Positions 1 to 9,454 are shown, numbered from the stretch's first letter. The stretch is DNA of 64,000 bases from Flavobacteriia bacterium 40-80 (GCA_001899145.1 MKVF01000021.1:310001-374000), one strand, 5' to 3'. A program made the numbers and translations. Notes: generated from the letters alone by a model not told the origin.

Positions 1-377
1 TTTCCGATGACTATATCCGCGCCCTGAAAAATAAAGACACGTTGCTCTACCATTTTGCCTTTATCATTGGCAGGTTCAATCATCAGTTCTTTTCTTCGGG
101 TAAGATGGCGCAGGGTTTTTGTCATTTCAAGAACTTCGTTATTGTCACTTCCTATATAGACAACACGCGGAGATCCTTCCTGTGAATCCGGGCATTTCAA
201 TAATATCGCCATTATCGCAGCATATGTTTTGCCGCTTCCTTTCGGAGCGATAACTAATAAATCACCTCCTTGACGGATTCGTTTCAGAATGGAAGATTGT
301 AATTCATTAGGAGGCTGAATACCGTTCTCCGTGAGCGTATTTTCAAAATGAGCATTTATTTTTTCAAAATTTTTCAT
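1..377 (-). CDS. DEAD/DEAH-box helicase-like protein, N-terminal part
   Basis: Only the first 125 codons are in the window; the gene runs off the left edge. The start is the ATG at 375-377, directly after the stop codon of the mazG-like gene, so it is the last visible gene of the rsgA operon. The protein has a Q-motif-like segment (residues 20-28), a Walker A of the form APKGSGKT (44-51) and a following strand RVVYIGS where motif Ia usually lies. This fits an RNA helicase of the DEAD-box superfamily, but Ia and Ib are not canonical and the DEAD box itself is outside the window. The ATP-binding call is firm; helicase is inferred from the layout of these motifs. Confidence 0.7.
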   Translation of the reverse strand, partial: MKNFEKINAHFENTLTENGIQPPNELQSSILKRIRQGGDLLVIAPKGSGKTYAAIMAILLKCPDSQEGSPRVVYIGSDNNEVLEMTKTLRHLTRRKELMIEPANDKGKMVEQRVFIFQGADIVIG

Positions 378-704
378 TTATTTCAGCTTTTCATTATCCA
401 GATGACGGGTGGAATCGCGTTTTGTTTTTTTGTCCAGATTACGTTGAAGAGCTTCCTGCAAATTAATACCTGTCTGATTAGCCAGGCAAATCAAAACGAA
501 CAGAACGTCCGCCATTTCATCTCCCAGATCTTTTGATTTGTCACTTTCCTTTTCACTTTGTTCTCCGTATCTGCGGGCGATGATCCGTGCGACTTCACCT
601 ACTTCCTCCGTGAGCATTGCCATATTTGTCAGTTCGTTGAAGTAACGGACTCCGAAAGTGCTGATCCAGTCATCTACTTGTTTCTGAGCTTCTTCGATTG
701 TCAT
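378..704 (-). CDS. MazG-like nucleotide pyrophosphohydrolase
   Basis: A 108-residue all-alpha protein of the single-domain MazG (YpjD-like) family, which hydrolyses nucleoside triphosphates to monophosphate and pyrophosphate and is thought to clean up non-canonical nucleotides. The Mg-binding motif is visible: EEVGE (E33, E34, E37) followed by ExxD in DEMAD (E63, D66). Its ATG overlaps the stop codon of dtd by one base, so it is translated from the same mRNA. Substrate cannot be told from the sequence. Confidence 0.88.
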   Translation of the reverse strand: MTIEEAQKQVDDWISTFGVRYFNELTNMAMLTEEVGEVARIIARRYGEQSEKESDKSKDLGDEMADVLFVLICLANQTGINLQEALQRNLDKKTKRDSTRHLDNEKLK

Positions 705-1153
705 TATTCTTTATTTTTAGAGTCAATAATAATGGTTACGGGGCCATCATTTACCAATGCTACTTTCATATCGGCGCCAAAAATTCCGGTTTGAACAGGA
801 ATTTTTGTCTTTTTAAATGCCTCAATCAGATATTCATAAAGAGGAATAGCCGTTTCAGGACGGGCCGCTTTTATGAAACTCGGTCTGTTTCCTTTTTTAG
901 TAGAAGCATGAAGAGTAAACTGGCTGATGATCAATAATTCTCCCTTTAGATCAAGGATGGATTTATTCATTTTGCCCTCTTCATCTCCGAAAATCCGCAT
1001 CTGGCTGATCTTACTAACGATCCAGTCGGCATCTTCCATTGTATCATCGGATTCGATTCCTGCCAGCAGTAAAAAGCCTTCAGCGATTTGCCCGTTGATT
1101 TTTCCTTCAATGGTAACGCTTGCTTCGGAAACACGTTGAATCACTACTCTCAT
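704..1153 (-). CDS. dtd: D-aminoacyl-tRNA deacylase
   Basis: DTD removes D-amino acids (and glycine mischarged on tRNA-Ala) from tRNA, a chiral proofreading step in the cytoplasm. The 149-residue length is typical. Both signatures are present: SQFTL at 77-81, and the NDGPVT segment (135-140) holding the Gly-cisPro pair (G137, P138) that excludes L-amino acids. It overlaps rsgA by four bases and touches the mazG-like gene, so the three are one operon of translation and nucleotide quality control. Confidence 0.96.
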   Translation of the reverse strand: MRVVIQRVSEASVTIEGKINGQIAEGFLLLAGIESDDTMEDADWIVSKISQMRIFGDEEGKMNKSILDLKGELLIISQFTLHASTKKGNRPSFIKAARPETAIPLYEYLIEAFKKTKIPVQTGIFGADMKVALVNDGPVTIIIDSKNKE

Positions 1154-2103
1154 AAACCGTAAATATTTCTTCGGTAAACATCATTCGGGTCTTCTTCCAT
1201 CAGCTGCAGATAGGTCTGATATCTTGATTCGCTGATGGAACCGTTTTCCACTGCTTCTTTGACTGCACATTGCGGCTCATTGAGATGTTTGCAGTTATGA
1301 AAACGGCATTCCCCGAGCAGTTCCCGCATTTCGGGAAAATAATGTGCAATATGCTCTTTTTCCAGATCAACGATTCCAAAAGCGCGAATTCCGGGTGTGT
1401 CAATGATATAACCACCTGAAGCCAGCTGGTGCATTTCCGCAAAAGTTGTGGTATGCTGTCCCTGCGCGTGTGCCTTTGAGATTTCACCTGTTTTCAGGTT
1501 CAGATCGGGATCGATCGCATTGACCAGTGTGCTCTTGCCAACTCCCGAATGACCGGAGATCATGACTTGTTTACCGTTTATTTCCTCTTTTAAAAATTCA
1601 ATATTCTGATTGTTTTCTGCAGAAATTTTGAAGCAGGGATAACCAATGGATTCGTAGAGATATATCAGTGCATCAGCGTACTCGTTATCTTCTTCTGAAA
1701 GTAAATCTGCTTTATTTATAAGAATGGTTGTCGGGATCCGGAAAGATTCTGCTGAAACCAGAAAACGGTCAATGAACGCCAGATGAGTCACCGGCGAGTG
1801 AATGGTGACGAGCAGATAGGCACGGTCAATATTTGCTGCCAGAATCTGCATCTGCTTACTCAGATTAGTGGATTTCCGGACAATATAATTCTGCCGTTCA
1901 TGGATTTTCGTAATTACCCGGTTTCCTTCATTATCTTCTGCCTCATCAACGTCAACAATGTCGCCAACAGCTACAGGATTTGTGGTTTTTAAACCGTCCA
2001 GCTTAAATTTTCCACGAATTCTGCAATTAATAACGGAACCGTTTTCCATCTCCACCAAATACCATTTTCCGGTTGATTTCAGTACTTTTCCGATTGCTGT
2101 CAT
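1150..2103 (-). CDS. rsgA: Small ribosomal subunit biogenesis GTPase RsgA
   Basis: Circularly permuted GTPase that acts late in 30S subunit maturation. The permutation shows in the motif order: G4 NKAD (130-133), then G1 GHSGVGKS (184-191), then G3 DTPG (235-238). An N-terminal OB fold occupies about residues 1-75. The C-terminal zinc finger has C266, C271, H273 and C279. At 317 residues it has normal family length. It is the first gene of the operon that continues into dtd, the mazG-like gene and the helicase. Confidence 0.96.
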   Translation of the reverse strand: MTAIGKVLKSTGKWYLVEMENGSVINCRIRGKFKLDGLKTTNPVAVGDIVDVDEAEDNEGNRVITKIHERQNYIVRKSTNLSKQMQILAANIDRAYLLVTIHSPVTHLAFIDRFLVSAESFRIPTTILINKADLLSEEDNEYADALIYLYESIGYPCFKISAENNQNIEFLKEEINGKQVMISGHSGVGKSTLVNAIDPDLNLKTGEISKAHAQGQHTTTFAEMHQLASGGYIIDTPGIRAFGIVDLEKEHIAHYFPEMRELLGECRFHNCKHLNEPQCAVKEAVENGSISESRYQTYLQLMEEDPNDVYRRNIYGL

Positions 2104-2183
2104 TAGAACGAAATTACGGATTTTTAATTTATTGAGAAAATGGGAAAGATGCCATCTGTTTCTAAGGTCTGCTAATTAGCTGC

Positions 2184-2861
2184 TCAGTTAAAATTTTTAA
2201 ATGATTCATCTAAATAGACACGGTCCAGATCGATTTGCTGTTTCAAAGCTTCTCTGAATTCCGCACGTTTATCTTCCGGAACTGCATCAGAGGAAATGTC
2301 CAGCTCTAGCTCTTTGATATATTCAAAAAAAAGAATGTGCTGCTGCACGCTGATTTTTCTTAACCCTGAAAAGTAAAGGATCCGTACATCCCGATCGACC
2401 AGGACTAAGGCCGTTTTTGTAATTCCGATTCTGAAAATTTTCTTAGAATGCCCGAGCCAGGCGTAAAGAAAATGATCAAAAGCAAGAAATATCAAAGCAA
2501 TTGCTACCGGAAGGGAATCTGTCGTTATACTTAAAAACACACCGGCAATAGCAAGATGAAAACATCCTTCCAACACCAGGTAGAAAATCGTTCTGCTCTG
2601 GCGTTCTTTACCGATCGGAACATTCCACTGATAACGATCCGTTTTCCGGATCAGTGCTGTTCCCATCCAGCGCTGCACGCTCCTTCTTCCGCCAATCAGA
2701 ATAAAAACTCCGGCTATTGCTATGAAGGCAACTCCTTTATAAGGAAGATATTGACCAGTTGTTCTTAGGAAATCAATGGGTAAATCTTTTCCGACAATGA
2801 CAACAAAACCTAAGGTCAGAATGGCTATAAACAGCAATACGGAATTTATGAATCTATTCAT
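2184..2861 (-). CDS. Membrane protein of unknown function
   Basis: A 225-residue protein with about four hydrophobic segments (near residues 7-25, 43-58, 92-110 and 117-135) followed by a charged C-terminal half of about 80 residues, probably cytoplasmic. I do not recognise the family. The start codon overlaps the end of the DUF349 gene by eight bases, so it is probably co-translated with it and with the PfkB kinase upstream. The C-terminal half alternates hydrophobic and basic residues in a way seen in PH-like membrane proteins, but this is only an impression. Confidence 0.75.
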   Translation of the reverse strand: MNRFINSVLLFIAILTLGFVVIVGKDLPIDFLRTTGQYLPYKGVAFIAIAGVFILIGGRRSVQRWMGTALIRKTDRYQWNVPIGKERQSRTIFYLVLEGCFHLAIAGVFLSITTDSLPVAIALIFLAFDHFLYAWLGHSKKIFRIGITKTALVLVDRDVRILYFSGLRKISVQQHILFFEYIKELELDISSDAVPEDKRAEFREALKQQIDLDRVYLDESFKNFN

Positions 2862-4563
2862 CTAAAAGTGAAAGTTTTAATTTTAAATCTTCTATTTTTT
2901 GTTTTGTATTTCTTATTTTTTGATTTATTTCTGCGATAATTGGATTAGAAGAAGTCGCATTTGAAAAGAATCCGAGATTGTTTTCATATTGAATCACATC
3001 GTGCTTCAGGGTTTGGATCTGCTGCTCGATATTTCTTCTTGTCTTATCCAGCAGCTGAGTTGAATTCGGAGCGGCTTTGATATTATCCAGCTGTGCCTGA
3101 AAGAGGGCTTTATCCTTCTCAGTACCTTCCAGCTTCAATTTATTATAATGTGCATCCAGAGCAGCTTTGAACTCATTGTAAATCGTATCCTTTACCTTGA
3201 AAGGTACTTTCCCTGCTGCATTAAATTCAGAAGCAAAATTTTTCAGATCATCCAAAATTTGTTTTTTGTCTTCTCCGGGCTGATAGGCTTTGATCTTTTC
3301 GATAATTTCCTGTTTCATCTTCAGATTGCCTTCCGCAGCAGCATCCTGTTCTTTGAAATGGGTATCTTTTGCCTGGAAAAAATCATCACAGGCTTTTCGG
3401 AATTCTTTCCATAATCCCTGCTCGTTGCGCTGGCCTGCATGACCGATCTGTTTCCATTTTTCCTGAAGATTCAGAATCTTTCCGGTAGTACTTTTCCAGT
3501 CAGTGTTGGATTTCAGCTCTTCTATCTGTCGGATCAGCTCTCGTTTTTTTTCTGCATTTATTTCAAATCTGTCTTTCAGCGTTTCAAAGAAAGCACGTTT
3601 GTTCTCAAAGAATTTGTCACATTCTCCGCGGAATTCTTTCCATAAATCTTCATTTTGTTTTTTCAGCCCGAAGCCAATGTTTTTCCATTCTTCCTGAAGG
3701 CCGATTAATATTTTTGTGGCTTGTTCCCACAATTTCGAATTGTCCAGAGATTTGTGCTCTTCAACGAATACTTTTACTTTTTCCAGCAATTCGGCTTTCT
3801 TATCAATGTTTTCCTGAAGTACAGATCTTCTTTCATTATAATGGTCGTGAATCTTCTGATATACTTCTTTTACATTTTCCCAATAAGCATCACGTACTTT
3901 TTCCCATTCTTCACGCGGAACCGGTCCTGTTTCATCAAATTCATTCTGTAATGCTTTAAGAGTAGCCTCAATGTGCTTGATACTGTCTTCTTCTTTCAGC
4001 GCTTTGATTTTCTCAATGATTTCTTCTTTGATCTGTTGGTTTTTCTTTAGATCGTACTCACGAAGCTCTTTGAAGATTTTCAGATTCGTAAAGAAAGCTT
4101 CGCGCAGGCGGGAATATTCTGATTGCAGCTCCTGGCGCTTTTCACGTATGACTTCACCTGTCGCCACCCATTTTTCGTGGATTTCCTTAGAAATATCGTA
4201 CGATGCTTTGATATTTTGCTCGTTTTCGATCAGATCTTTCAGCCGGTCTAAAAGTGTTTTTTTGATGGCGTAGTTGCTTTCCTGTTCCGTTTTCTGCTGT
4301 TTTAAAACAGAGTTTCTTTTATTCTTGAAGGCAGTATAAATATCATAAAATTCAATACGGACAGCATCCGGAATATTTGCTTCATATTCCACATTCTCAC
4401 CTCTGTCTTTTGCTTCCAGATAAGCTACCTGGCGTTTGCGGTCTTCCTCAATGGTGAAGTCTTCGAATTGAGATTTTAGTTCATTTACTTCACGACTCAC
4501 ACTTAACACGTCTTCCGCCGCTGTTAATGCTTTCAATTTTTCTAAGAACTCAGTTTTTTCCAT
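2854..4563 (-). CDS. DUF349 repeat coiled-coil protein
   Basis: A 569-residue, highly charged, almost entirely helical protein made of about five copies of the DUF349 unit. The best copies contain W-K-x-I-G, then LWKEFR, then an F-F-x-x-K segment (for example near residues 290-330 and 365-405). DUF349 proteins are common in Bacteroidota and their role is not established. There is no signal peptide, so it should be cytoplasmic. It sits 11 bases after the PfkB kinase and overlaps the membrane protein downstream. Confidence 0.88.
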   Translation of the reverse strand: MEKTEFLEKLKALTAAEDVLSVSREVNELKSQFEDFTIEEDRKRQVAYLEAKDRGENVEYEANIPDAVRIEFYDIYTAFKNKRNSVLKQQKTEQESNYAIKKTLLDRLKDLIENEQNIKASYDISKEIHEKWVATGEVIREKRQELQSEYSRLREAFFTNLKIFKELREYDLKKNQQIKEEIIEKIKALKEEDSIKHIEATLKALQNEFDETGPVPREEWEKVRDAYWENVKEVYQKIHDHYNERRSVLQENIDKKAELLEKVKVFVEEHKSLDNSKLWEQATKILIGLQEEWKNIGFGLKKQNEDLWKEFRGECDKFFENKRAFFETLKDRFEINAEKKRELIRQIEELKSNTDWKSTTGKILNLQEKWKQIGHAGQRNEQGLWKEFRKACDDFFQAKDTHFKEQDAAAEGNLKMKQEIIEKIKAYQPGEDKKQILDDLKNFASEFNAAGKVPFKVKDTIYNEFKAALDAHYNKLKLEGTEKDKALFQAQLDNIKAAPNSTQLLDKTRRNIEQQIQTLKHDVIQYENNLGFFSNATSSNPIIAEINQKIRNTKQKIEDLKLKLSLLDE

Positions 4564-4574
4564 ACTATTAGGTT

Positions 4575-5504
4575 TTAAGCAAGCTGATACGTCATTTCAA
4601 AATTCGCTAATTCAACGAATTGCTGAATGCGTTTTTGTAAGTCTTCCTGTGAAATTTCTTCCAGACGTTGTGTACCGAACTTTTCAACACAAAAAGAAGC
4701 TGTTGCAGATCCTGCGATTAAAGCACGTTTCATGTTCTCGAAAGAGATATCATTGGTTTGGGAAATATATCCCATAAAGCCTCCTGCAAATGAATCGCCG
4801 GCACCTGTCGGGTCAAATACTTCTTCTATTGGTAACGCAGGTGCAACAAAAATCTTGTCTTCATGAAATAATAAAGCACCGTGCTCTCCTTTTTTAATAA
4901 TTAAATATTTTGGTCCCATGTCGCGAATGATTCTGGAAGCAGTGACTAAAGAAGAAACTTTCGAAAGTTGTCTGGCTTCTTCATCGTTGATAATCAGAAG
5001 ATCCACTAGCTTCAAAGTTTCCCTCAGATCATCGTAGGCGATATCCATCCAGAAATTCATGGTATCCATAGCGATAAGCTTAGGGCGTTGCTTTAAGCGC
5101 CCGATTACGGTTGTCTGTACTTTTGGAGTTAAATTACCAAGCATCAGGTATTCAGTTCCCTGGTAATTGTCCGGAATAAGCGGATCAAAGTTTTCCAGAA
5201 CGTTTAATTCCGTAATCAGCGTGTCGCGGGTATTCATATCGTTGTGATATTTGCCGGACCAGAAGAAAGATTTCTCTCCTTGTTTGATTTGAAGTCCTTC
5301 CGTATCAACACCTCTGTTTTGTAATTTATTGATCATTTCCTGCGGAAAATCATCTCCGACAACCGCAACAATTTTTTGTTCTTTTTGGTACATGGAAGCT
5401 GCCAGTGAAATATATGTTGCTGCCCCACCGATAATTTTATCTGTTTTTCCGAAAGGAGTTTCAATTGCGTCGAAAGCGACGCTGCCTACAGTTAATAAAC
5501 TCAT
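4575..5504 (-). CDS. PfkB family carbohydrate or nucleoside kinase
   Basis: A ribokinase-fold kinase that phosphorylates a sugar or nucleoside with ATP. The 309-residue product starts MSLLTVGSVAFD, the first beta strand of the fold. The N-terminal GGAA signature is at 26-29 and the C-terminal signature DPTGAGDSF at 231-239, with D237 as catalytic base. I chose the ATG at 5502-5504 over an in-frame start 108 bases upstream, because the extension is unrelated to the fold and runs into the terminator hairpin at 5607-5644. The motifs do not decide between adenosine, ribose and fructose type substrates. Confidence 0.9.
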   Translation of the reverse strand: MSLLTVGSVAFDAIETPFGKTDKIIGGAATYISLAASMYQKEQKIVAVVGDDFPQEMINKLQNRGVDTEGLQIKQGEKSFFWSGKYHNDMNTRDTLITELNVLENFDPLIPDNYQGTEYLMLGNLTPKVQTTVIGRLKQRPKLIAMDTMNFWMDIAYDDLRETLKLVDLLIINDEEARQLSKVSSLVTASRIIRDMGPKYLIIKKGEHGALLFHEDKIFVAPALPIEEVFDPTGAGDSFAGGFMGYISQTNDISFENMKRALIAGSATASFCVEKFGTQRLEEISQEDLQKRIQQFVELANFEMTYQLA

Positions 5505-5606
5505 GTAATCTTTTTCTACAAATGTAATAAATATTATAACTGTTATGTTTTCGACCTGATCTGTATTTGAGAACGGGAAGTTTTTTAGGCGGTTTTGTAT
5601 TAAAAG

Positions 5607-5644
5607 AAACAAGGGAACTGATTTTAACGGGTTCCCTTGTTTTT
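5607..5644 (-). terminator. Rho-independent terminator of the ecotin gene
   Basis: A perfect 12-bp stem (5607-5618 with 5631-5642) and a 12-nt loop, flanked by T-rich sequence on both strands. It lies about 80 bases downstream of the ecotin stop codon and just upstream of the PfkB kinase start, so it should end ecotin transcription before the kinase operon begins. Confidence 0.8.
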
Positions 5645-5724
5645 ATATCGTTGATACCGAAAGTAATTCTGAATTATGCTACTTTCATCTTAGTGTTCTG
5701 AAACATCTTTTTTTTACAGGGATA

Positions 5725-6189
5725 TTATTTATTTGTTTCCAGCCATTTGTCTTTTGCTTTCCAGATACGGTATTTCACTTCCATATTTTCAGGAACATAA
5801 ATAACTACCGGCAGCTTGGAGTTGTAACGGACGATCAATTGCTCTCCTGTTATAAATTTGGTTACTTTCTCATCTGTCGGACATCCCATTTTTGTTCCTG
5901 CAATGTCTCCTTTTGATGTAAATTCATAATAATTGTAACCCCAGCCATCCAGGTTTTTTTCTTTCAGCTCTCCTATCAGGAAGTGCTTGTTACATTTATC
6001 TACCTCTACATTCTTTCCTACGGTGAATTCCAGTTTCAGAGTGTGTTCATTTTTCTTTTCCGGAAGAACAATAATGATTTTTTTATACCCCTCTTTTGGC
6101 TGGGGAAACATGGATACATCCTGGTTGTTTTGTGCAATAACGCTGCTAACAGTGGTTGCCAGAACCATTAAAAAAAATAGTGCTTTCAT
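5725..6189 (-). CDS. eco: Ecotin, periplasmic serine protease inhibitor
   Basis: The 154-residue product starts with a signal peptide (cleavage near A19) and then matches ecotin along its length: a FPQP segment near residue 28, KLEF/VEVD before the first cysteine (C66), GWGYNYYEF (82-90), C103, and RYNSKLPVVIY followed by VKYRIWKA at the end. Ecotin dimers bind and block chymotrypsin-fold proteases outside the inner membrane. C66 and C103 correspond to the disulfide of E. coli ecotin. The reactive-site P1 position, Met in E. coli, is Lys100 here, which would favour trypsin-like targets. One extra residue (K65) sits before C66. The gene is monocistronic. Confidence 0.95.
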   Translation of the reverse strand: MKALFFLMVLATTVSSVIAQNNQDVSMFPQPKEGYKKIIIVLPEKKNEHTLKLEFTVGKNVEVDKCNKHFLIGELKEKNLDGWGYNYYEFTSKGDIAGTKMGCPTDEKVTKFITGEQLIVRYNSKLPVVIYVPENMEVKYRIWKAKDKWLETNK

Positions 6190-6323
6190 CTTTAAAGTTT
6201 TTATAGCTGCGAAGGTAACAAATACTATTCCGTTAATTTGGAAAAGGGAATTATCTCTAACGTTTTTTAGCAGATTGCTTTAACGCTTTGAAGAATATAA
6301 GTTTTGGCTTAAGGTGTTCCGGT

Positions 6324-7223
6324 CTATTGTTCCGTATCCCAGTTCAAGGCCCCTTCTTTCATGGAAAAAGGACTCATCCATATTTGCCGGACATTTAATT
6401 TTTTCAGGATCCATTTTGTTTTTACGGCGGTAACCGGCCCCATCAGCTTACGGATCGGGATGATGTTAGGATGCAGCTCGCGCTGCGCTTTGTCTGATCG
6501 AATCAGCCAGTCCAATACGTTGTGCAGCTCTTCTGTATCGAACTGATAGCAATTGGATTGCGCTTCGTAATCTTTCAGGTGGATCATTTCGTAAAACGTT
6601 TCAAAGCTCCCGGAAGCTCCGATCAGTATTGGTGATTCAAAGCCGTCAAGCTGATCCCTGACCACATTGTCCAGCCATTCTTCAATAGTGTTGATATCAT
6701 TGATATTTAAGGGATCTTCTGTTTCGATCGCCTGGAAAATTCTGGAAATTCCGATATTCAGGCTGATTTTTTTTCGGATACCATTCTGATCCGCAAGAAT
6801 AAACTCCGTGCTTCCGCCGCCGATATCCATGATGAGCGCGGGTTTTTCAAAATCATACGACCATAAAACACCGTTATAGATCAGCTCGGCTTCTGTTTCT
6901 CCGGAGATCACACAAATATCAATTCCGAGCTGCGCTTTTACTTTTCGGGTGAATTCTTCTCCGTTTTCAGCATCGCGGATAGCAGATGTCCCCAAGGCGG
7001 TAATATTTTCAACCTGGTATTCATCACAAAGCTTTTTGTAGTTCTTCAGAGCATCCAGCGCGCGTTGCTGCGCATCAGGTGTAAGCTGGTTGTTGTTAAT
7101 GCCTCCCAAACCGATTCCGACACCAATTTTTGTTGAATAAAGCAATTCAAAACGATCGGGATCAACCTCTGCTATGATCAGGTTGAAAGTGTTAGTGCCC
7201 AAATCAATGACTGCTTTTCTCAT
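6324..7223 (-). CDS. Ppx/GppA family phosphatase
   Basis: A 299-residue ASKHA-fold protein that should hydrolyse polyphosphate or pppGpp. It contains the phosphate-1 loop DLGTNTFNL (7-15), the GTSAIRDA segment (about 83-90) and the phosphate-2 loop DIGGGSTEF (about 147-155). It stops after the two core domains and lacks the C-terminal HD-like domain of E. coli Ppx and GppA; this short form is usual in Bacteroidota. It follows the ABC permease by six bases, so the two are probably cotranscribed. Confidence 0.92.
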   Translation of the reverse strand: MRKAVIDLGTNTFNLIIAEVDPDRFELLYSTKIGVGIGLGGINNNQLTPDAQQRALDALKNYKKLCDEYQVENITALGTSAIRDAENGEEFTRKVKAQLGIDICVISGETEAELIYNGVLWSYDFEKPALIMDIGGGSTEFILADQNGIRKKISLNIGISRIFQAIETEDPLNINDINTIEEWLDNVVRDQLDGFESPILIGASGSFETFYEMIHLKDYEAQSNCYQFDTEELHNVLDWLIRSDKAQRELHPNIIPIRKLMGPVTAVKTKWILKKLNVRQIWMSPFSMKEGALNWDTEQ

Positions 7224-7229
7224 GATTAG

Positions 7230-8546
7230 TTATTTTCCAAAGAAGTCTTTCAGGTGAAGGCGGTGCCCGAATCGTAAAATTCCTTTTTTATAGCGGTTTC
7301 CGGCAAAAAACAAACCTCCTGCAATTGACAGAATTAAAATAGTAATACTTAAAAATAGCTGATAAATCTCATTAACGGAATATCCTTGTGAAATTTTAAC
7401 CATACAAACGACCGGAGATGTGAACGGAATATAAGCCAGCCATTTGATAAGGCTGCTTTCCGGGTAGATAATCGTGATATAACCCGAAAGCAAGGCAAAA
7501 AACAAGATGGATATAATTAAAACCACGTACTGCTGTCCGTCGCTTTCTGTTCCCATCATTGCTCCCAGGCTGGCAAAGAACGTTCCGTAGAACAGATAAC
7601 CCAGAACTAAAAATAACCCGAACCAGGTCAGCATCACCGAGAAATTAATGCGTTCAAAAACCAGCTCTACAAATTGATTGTATTCAAGCCAGCTGTTGTA
7701 TCCGAAAATGTTCTTCATTCCTGAATCAGCGGATAAGCTGCCGGAAAGAGCTTGTTCTCCTGCTGTCTGGAAGAAGCTTTCGCGAAAAATATACATTCCG
7801 ATAGCAATAAGGAAAATCCATATAGCCAGCTGAATTATAGCTGTCATTCCGATTCCGATAATTTTTCCGAGCATCAGCTGTCTTGGACGGACAGTAGCTA
7901 AAAGCACTTCTACGATACGGTTGGATTTCTCGATAGTAATGGAGCGTAAAATAGTCATCCCGAAAACAAAAATAAAGAACAGAATCATTGCTCCGAATAT
8001 CCATCCGACCCAGCTTGTCAGATCACTTTTTTGTTCTTTCGGATCAAATACATTTCTGAAAGCCAGGTTAACAGGTTGTTTGATCTCCCGGTATTTTCCT
8101 AACGACAAGTCGGTTAATTCAGCGACATATACTTCTTCCAGCCTTTTTTCCAGAAGATAATGGAGTTTCGTCTGAATCTTTAACGGTGGTTTCTCTTTGT
8201 AGAAGAAATAAGCAATTTTATTGGAAAGCACTTTTTCGTTAATTTCCAGCATACCGTCGTAAGCCTGATAACGTTTCCCTTTCAGGAAATCATCCAGCTC
8301 GAGATAATTGTTGAGAAAATCAAATTCGAATTGCTCCGAATCTGTCAGCATAATGCGGTTTTCCAGGATCATTGCAGGGTCAGTTACCAGGATTTTCCAT
8401 TTTGGTTTTTGACTTTCGCCAAAATGAAACAAGAGGAAAACCAGCAGCATCAGAACCACAGGGCCGAAAACAGCCAGGCCCCAGAAAGAAGAAGTCCGGA
8501 GACGTTCTTTCAATTCTCTTTGAATAATTATCCACGTATTTCTCAT
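7230..8546 (-). CDS. ABC-2 type exporter permease (NatB-like)
   Basis: A 438-residue membrane subunit. It has one N-terminal transmembrane helix (about 20-42), a periplasmic domain of about 150 residues, then five further helices in the C-terminal half, the usual NatB/ABC-2 layout. The start is the ATG at 8544-8546, which overlaps the TGA of the ATPase gene in an ATGA junction; a start 54 bases further up would lie inside the ATPase. With the ATPase it forms an exporter of the Na+/NatAB or multidrug class. The substrate is not evident. Confidence 0.88.
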   Translation of the reverse strand: MRNTWIIIQRELKERLRTSSFWGLAVFGPVVLMLLVFLLFHFGESQKPKWKILVTDPAMILENRIMLTDSEQFEFDFLNNYLELDDFLKGKRYQAYDGMLEINEKVLSNKIAYFFYKEKPPLKIQTKLHYLLEKRLEEVYVAELTDLSLGKYREIKQPVNLAFRNVFDPKEQKSDLTSWVGWIFGAMILFFIFVFGMTILRSITIEKSNRIVEVLLATVRPRQLMLGKIIGIGMTAIIQLAIWIFLIAIGMYIFRESFFQTAGEQALSGSLSADSGMKNIFGYNSWLEYNQFVELVFERINFSVMLTWFGLFLVLGYLFYGTFFASLGAMMGTESDGQQYVVLIISILFFALLSGYITIIYPESSLIKWLAYIPFTSPVVCMVKISQGYSVNEIYQLFLSITILILSIAGGLFFAGNRYKKGILRFGHRLHLKDFFGK

Positions 8547-9454
8547 TTTTTTGCTACTTCTTGAATAAATATTTCCTGCATGGAAGTCAGCACTTTCCAC
8601 GCTGCTTCAATTTCTACCTGACCGAGCAGGGTTCTAAGCAAATCCTCAAAAGTCGATTCGTTGCGCATTTTGACATAGGCAACGGTCGTATCTGAGGATA
8701 ATTCTTCTTTTCCTACTAATTCAAACCCGATCCAGAGTGCATTTACAAAGGCGATCATGTTTCCTCTGAACCGGATCGCATAAATATCTTCTCCTTTTTG
8801 GGAACGGAGATCATATACATTTCCTTCCAGCACTTTTTTAGACTGGTTAATCAGCACGACTTTATCACACAGCTCTTCCACACTTTTCATGTTGTGGCTG
8901 GACAAAAGAATCGTTTTTCCTTTGTCCTTCATAGCTTTTATTTCATTTTGGATCAGCTCGATATTGACGGGGTCAAATCCGCTGAACGGTTCGTCGAGGA
9001 TCAGAACATCCGGCTGATGAATAATGGTGCAGATAAACTGGACTTTCTGTGCCATGCCTTTGGAAAGCTCTTCGATACGCTTACTTTTCCAGGAACTGAT
9101 GTCGAATTTCTCTTCCCAGAATTTATAGTTGGAAGTAATATCTTCTTTGGATAATCCGCGAAGCTGTCCGATCAGCTTTATGTGCTCCCAAACGGTCATC
9201 GTTTTGTATAAACCACGTTCTTCCGGCAAATAGCCGATATGCCGTAAATGTTTTTGATTGAGGAGCTCGCCATTGAAGAAGATAGATCCTTTATCCGGAA
9301 CGAAAATGCGGTTCATCATCCTGATAATGGTGGTTTTTCCGGCACCGTTAGGCCCAAGCAATCCCAGAATCTTTCCTTTTTCCAGTGAGAAACTTACATC
9401 ATGAACAGCGATTTTCTGCTGAAATGATTTTGAAACTCCTTCAAGTGTTATCAT
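8543..9454 (-). CDS. ABC transporter ATP-binding protein (NatA-like)
   Basis: A 303-residue ATPase. Walker A GPNGAGKTT is at 34-42, the signature LSKGM at 130-134, Walker B LILDEP at 151-156 and the switch histidine at H187. A C-terminal extension of about 90 residues resembles the domain often appended to this exporter subfamily (DUF4162). The signature LSKGM instead of LSGGQ is common in NatA-type proteins. It overlaps pnuC and the permease by four bases each, which indicates one transcript. Confidence 0.93.
   Translation of the reverse strand: MITLEGVSKSFQQKIAVHDVSFSLEKGKILGLLGPNGAGKTTIIRMMNRIFVPDKGSIFFNGELLNQKHLRHIGYLPEERGLYKTMTVWEHIKLIGQLRGLSKEDITSNYKFWEEKFDISSWKSKRIEELSKGMAQKVQFICTIIHQPDVLILDEPFSGFDPVNIELIQNEIKAMKDKGKTILLSSHNMKSVEELCDKVVLINQSKKVLEGNVYDLRSQKGEDIYAIRFRGNMIAFVNALWIGFELVGKEELSSDTTVAYVKMRNESTFEDLLRTLLGQVEIEAAWKVLTSMQEIFIQEVAKK

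Noticed and set aside
5505-5612. Longer start for the PfkB kinase
   Set aside because: The added 36 residues do not resemble the fold and the upstream ATG lies in the terminator hairpin.
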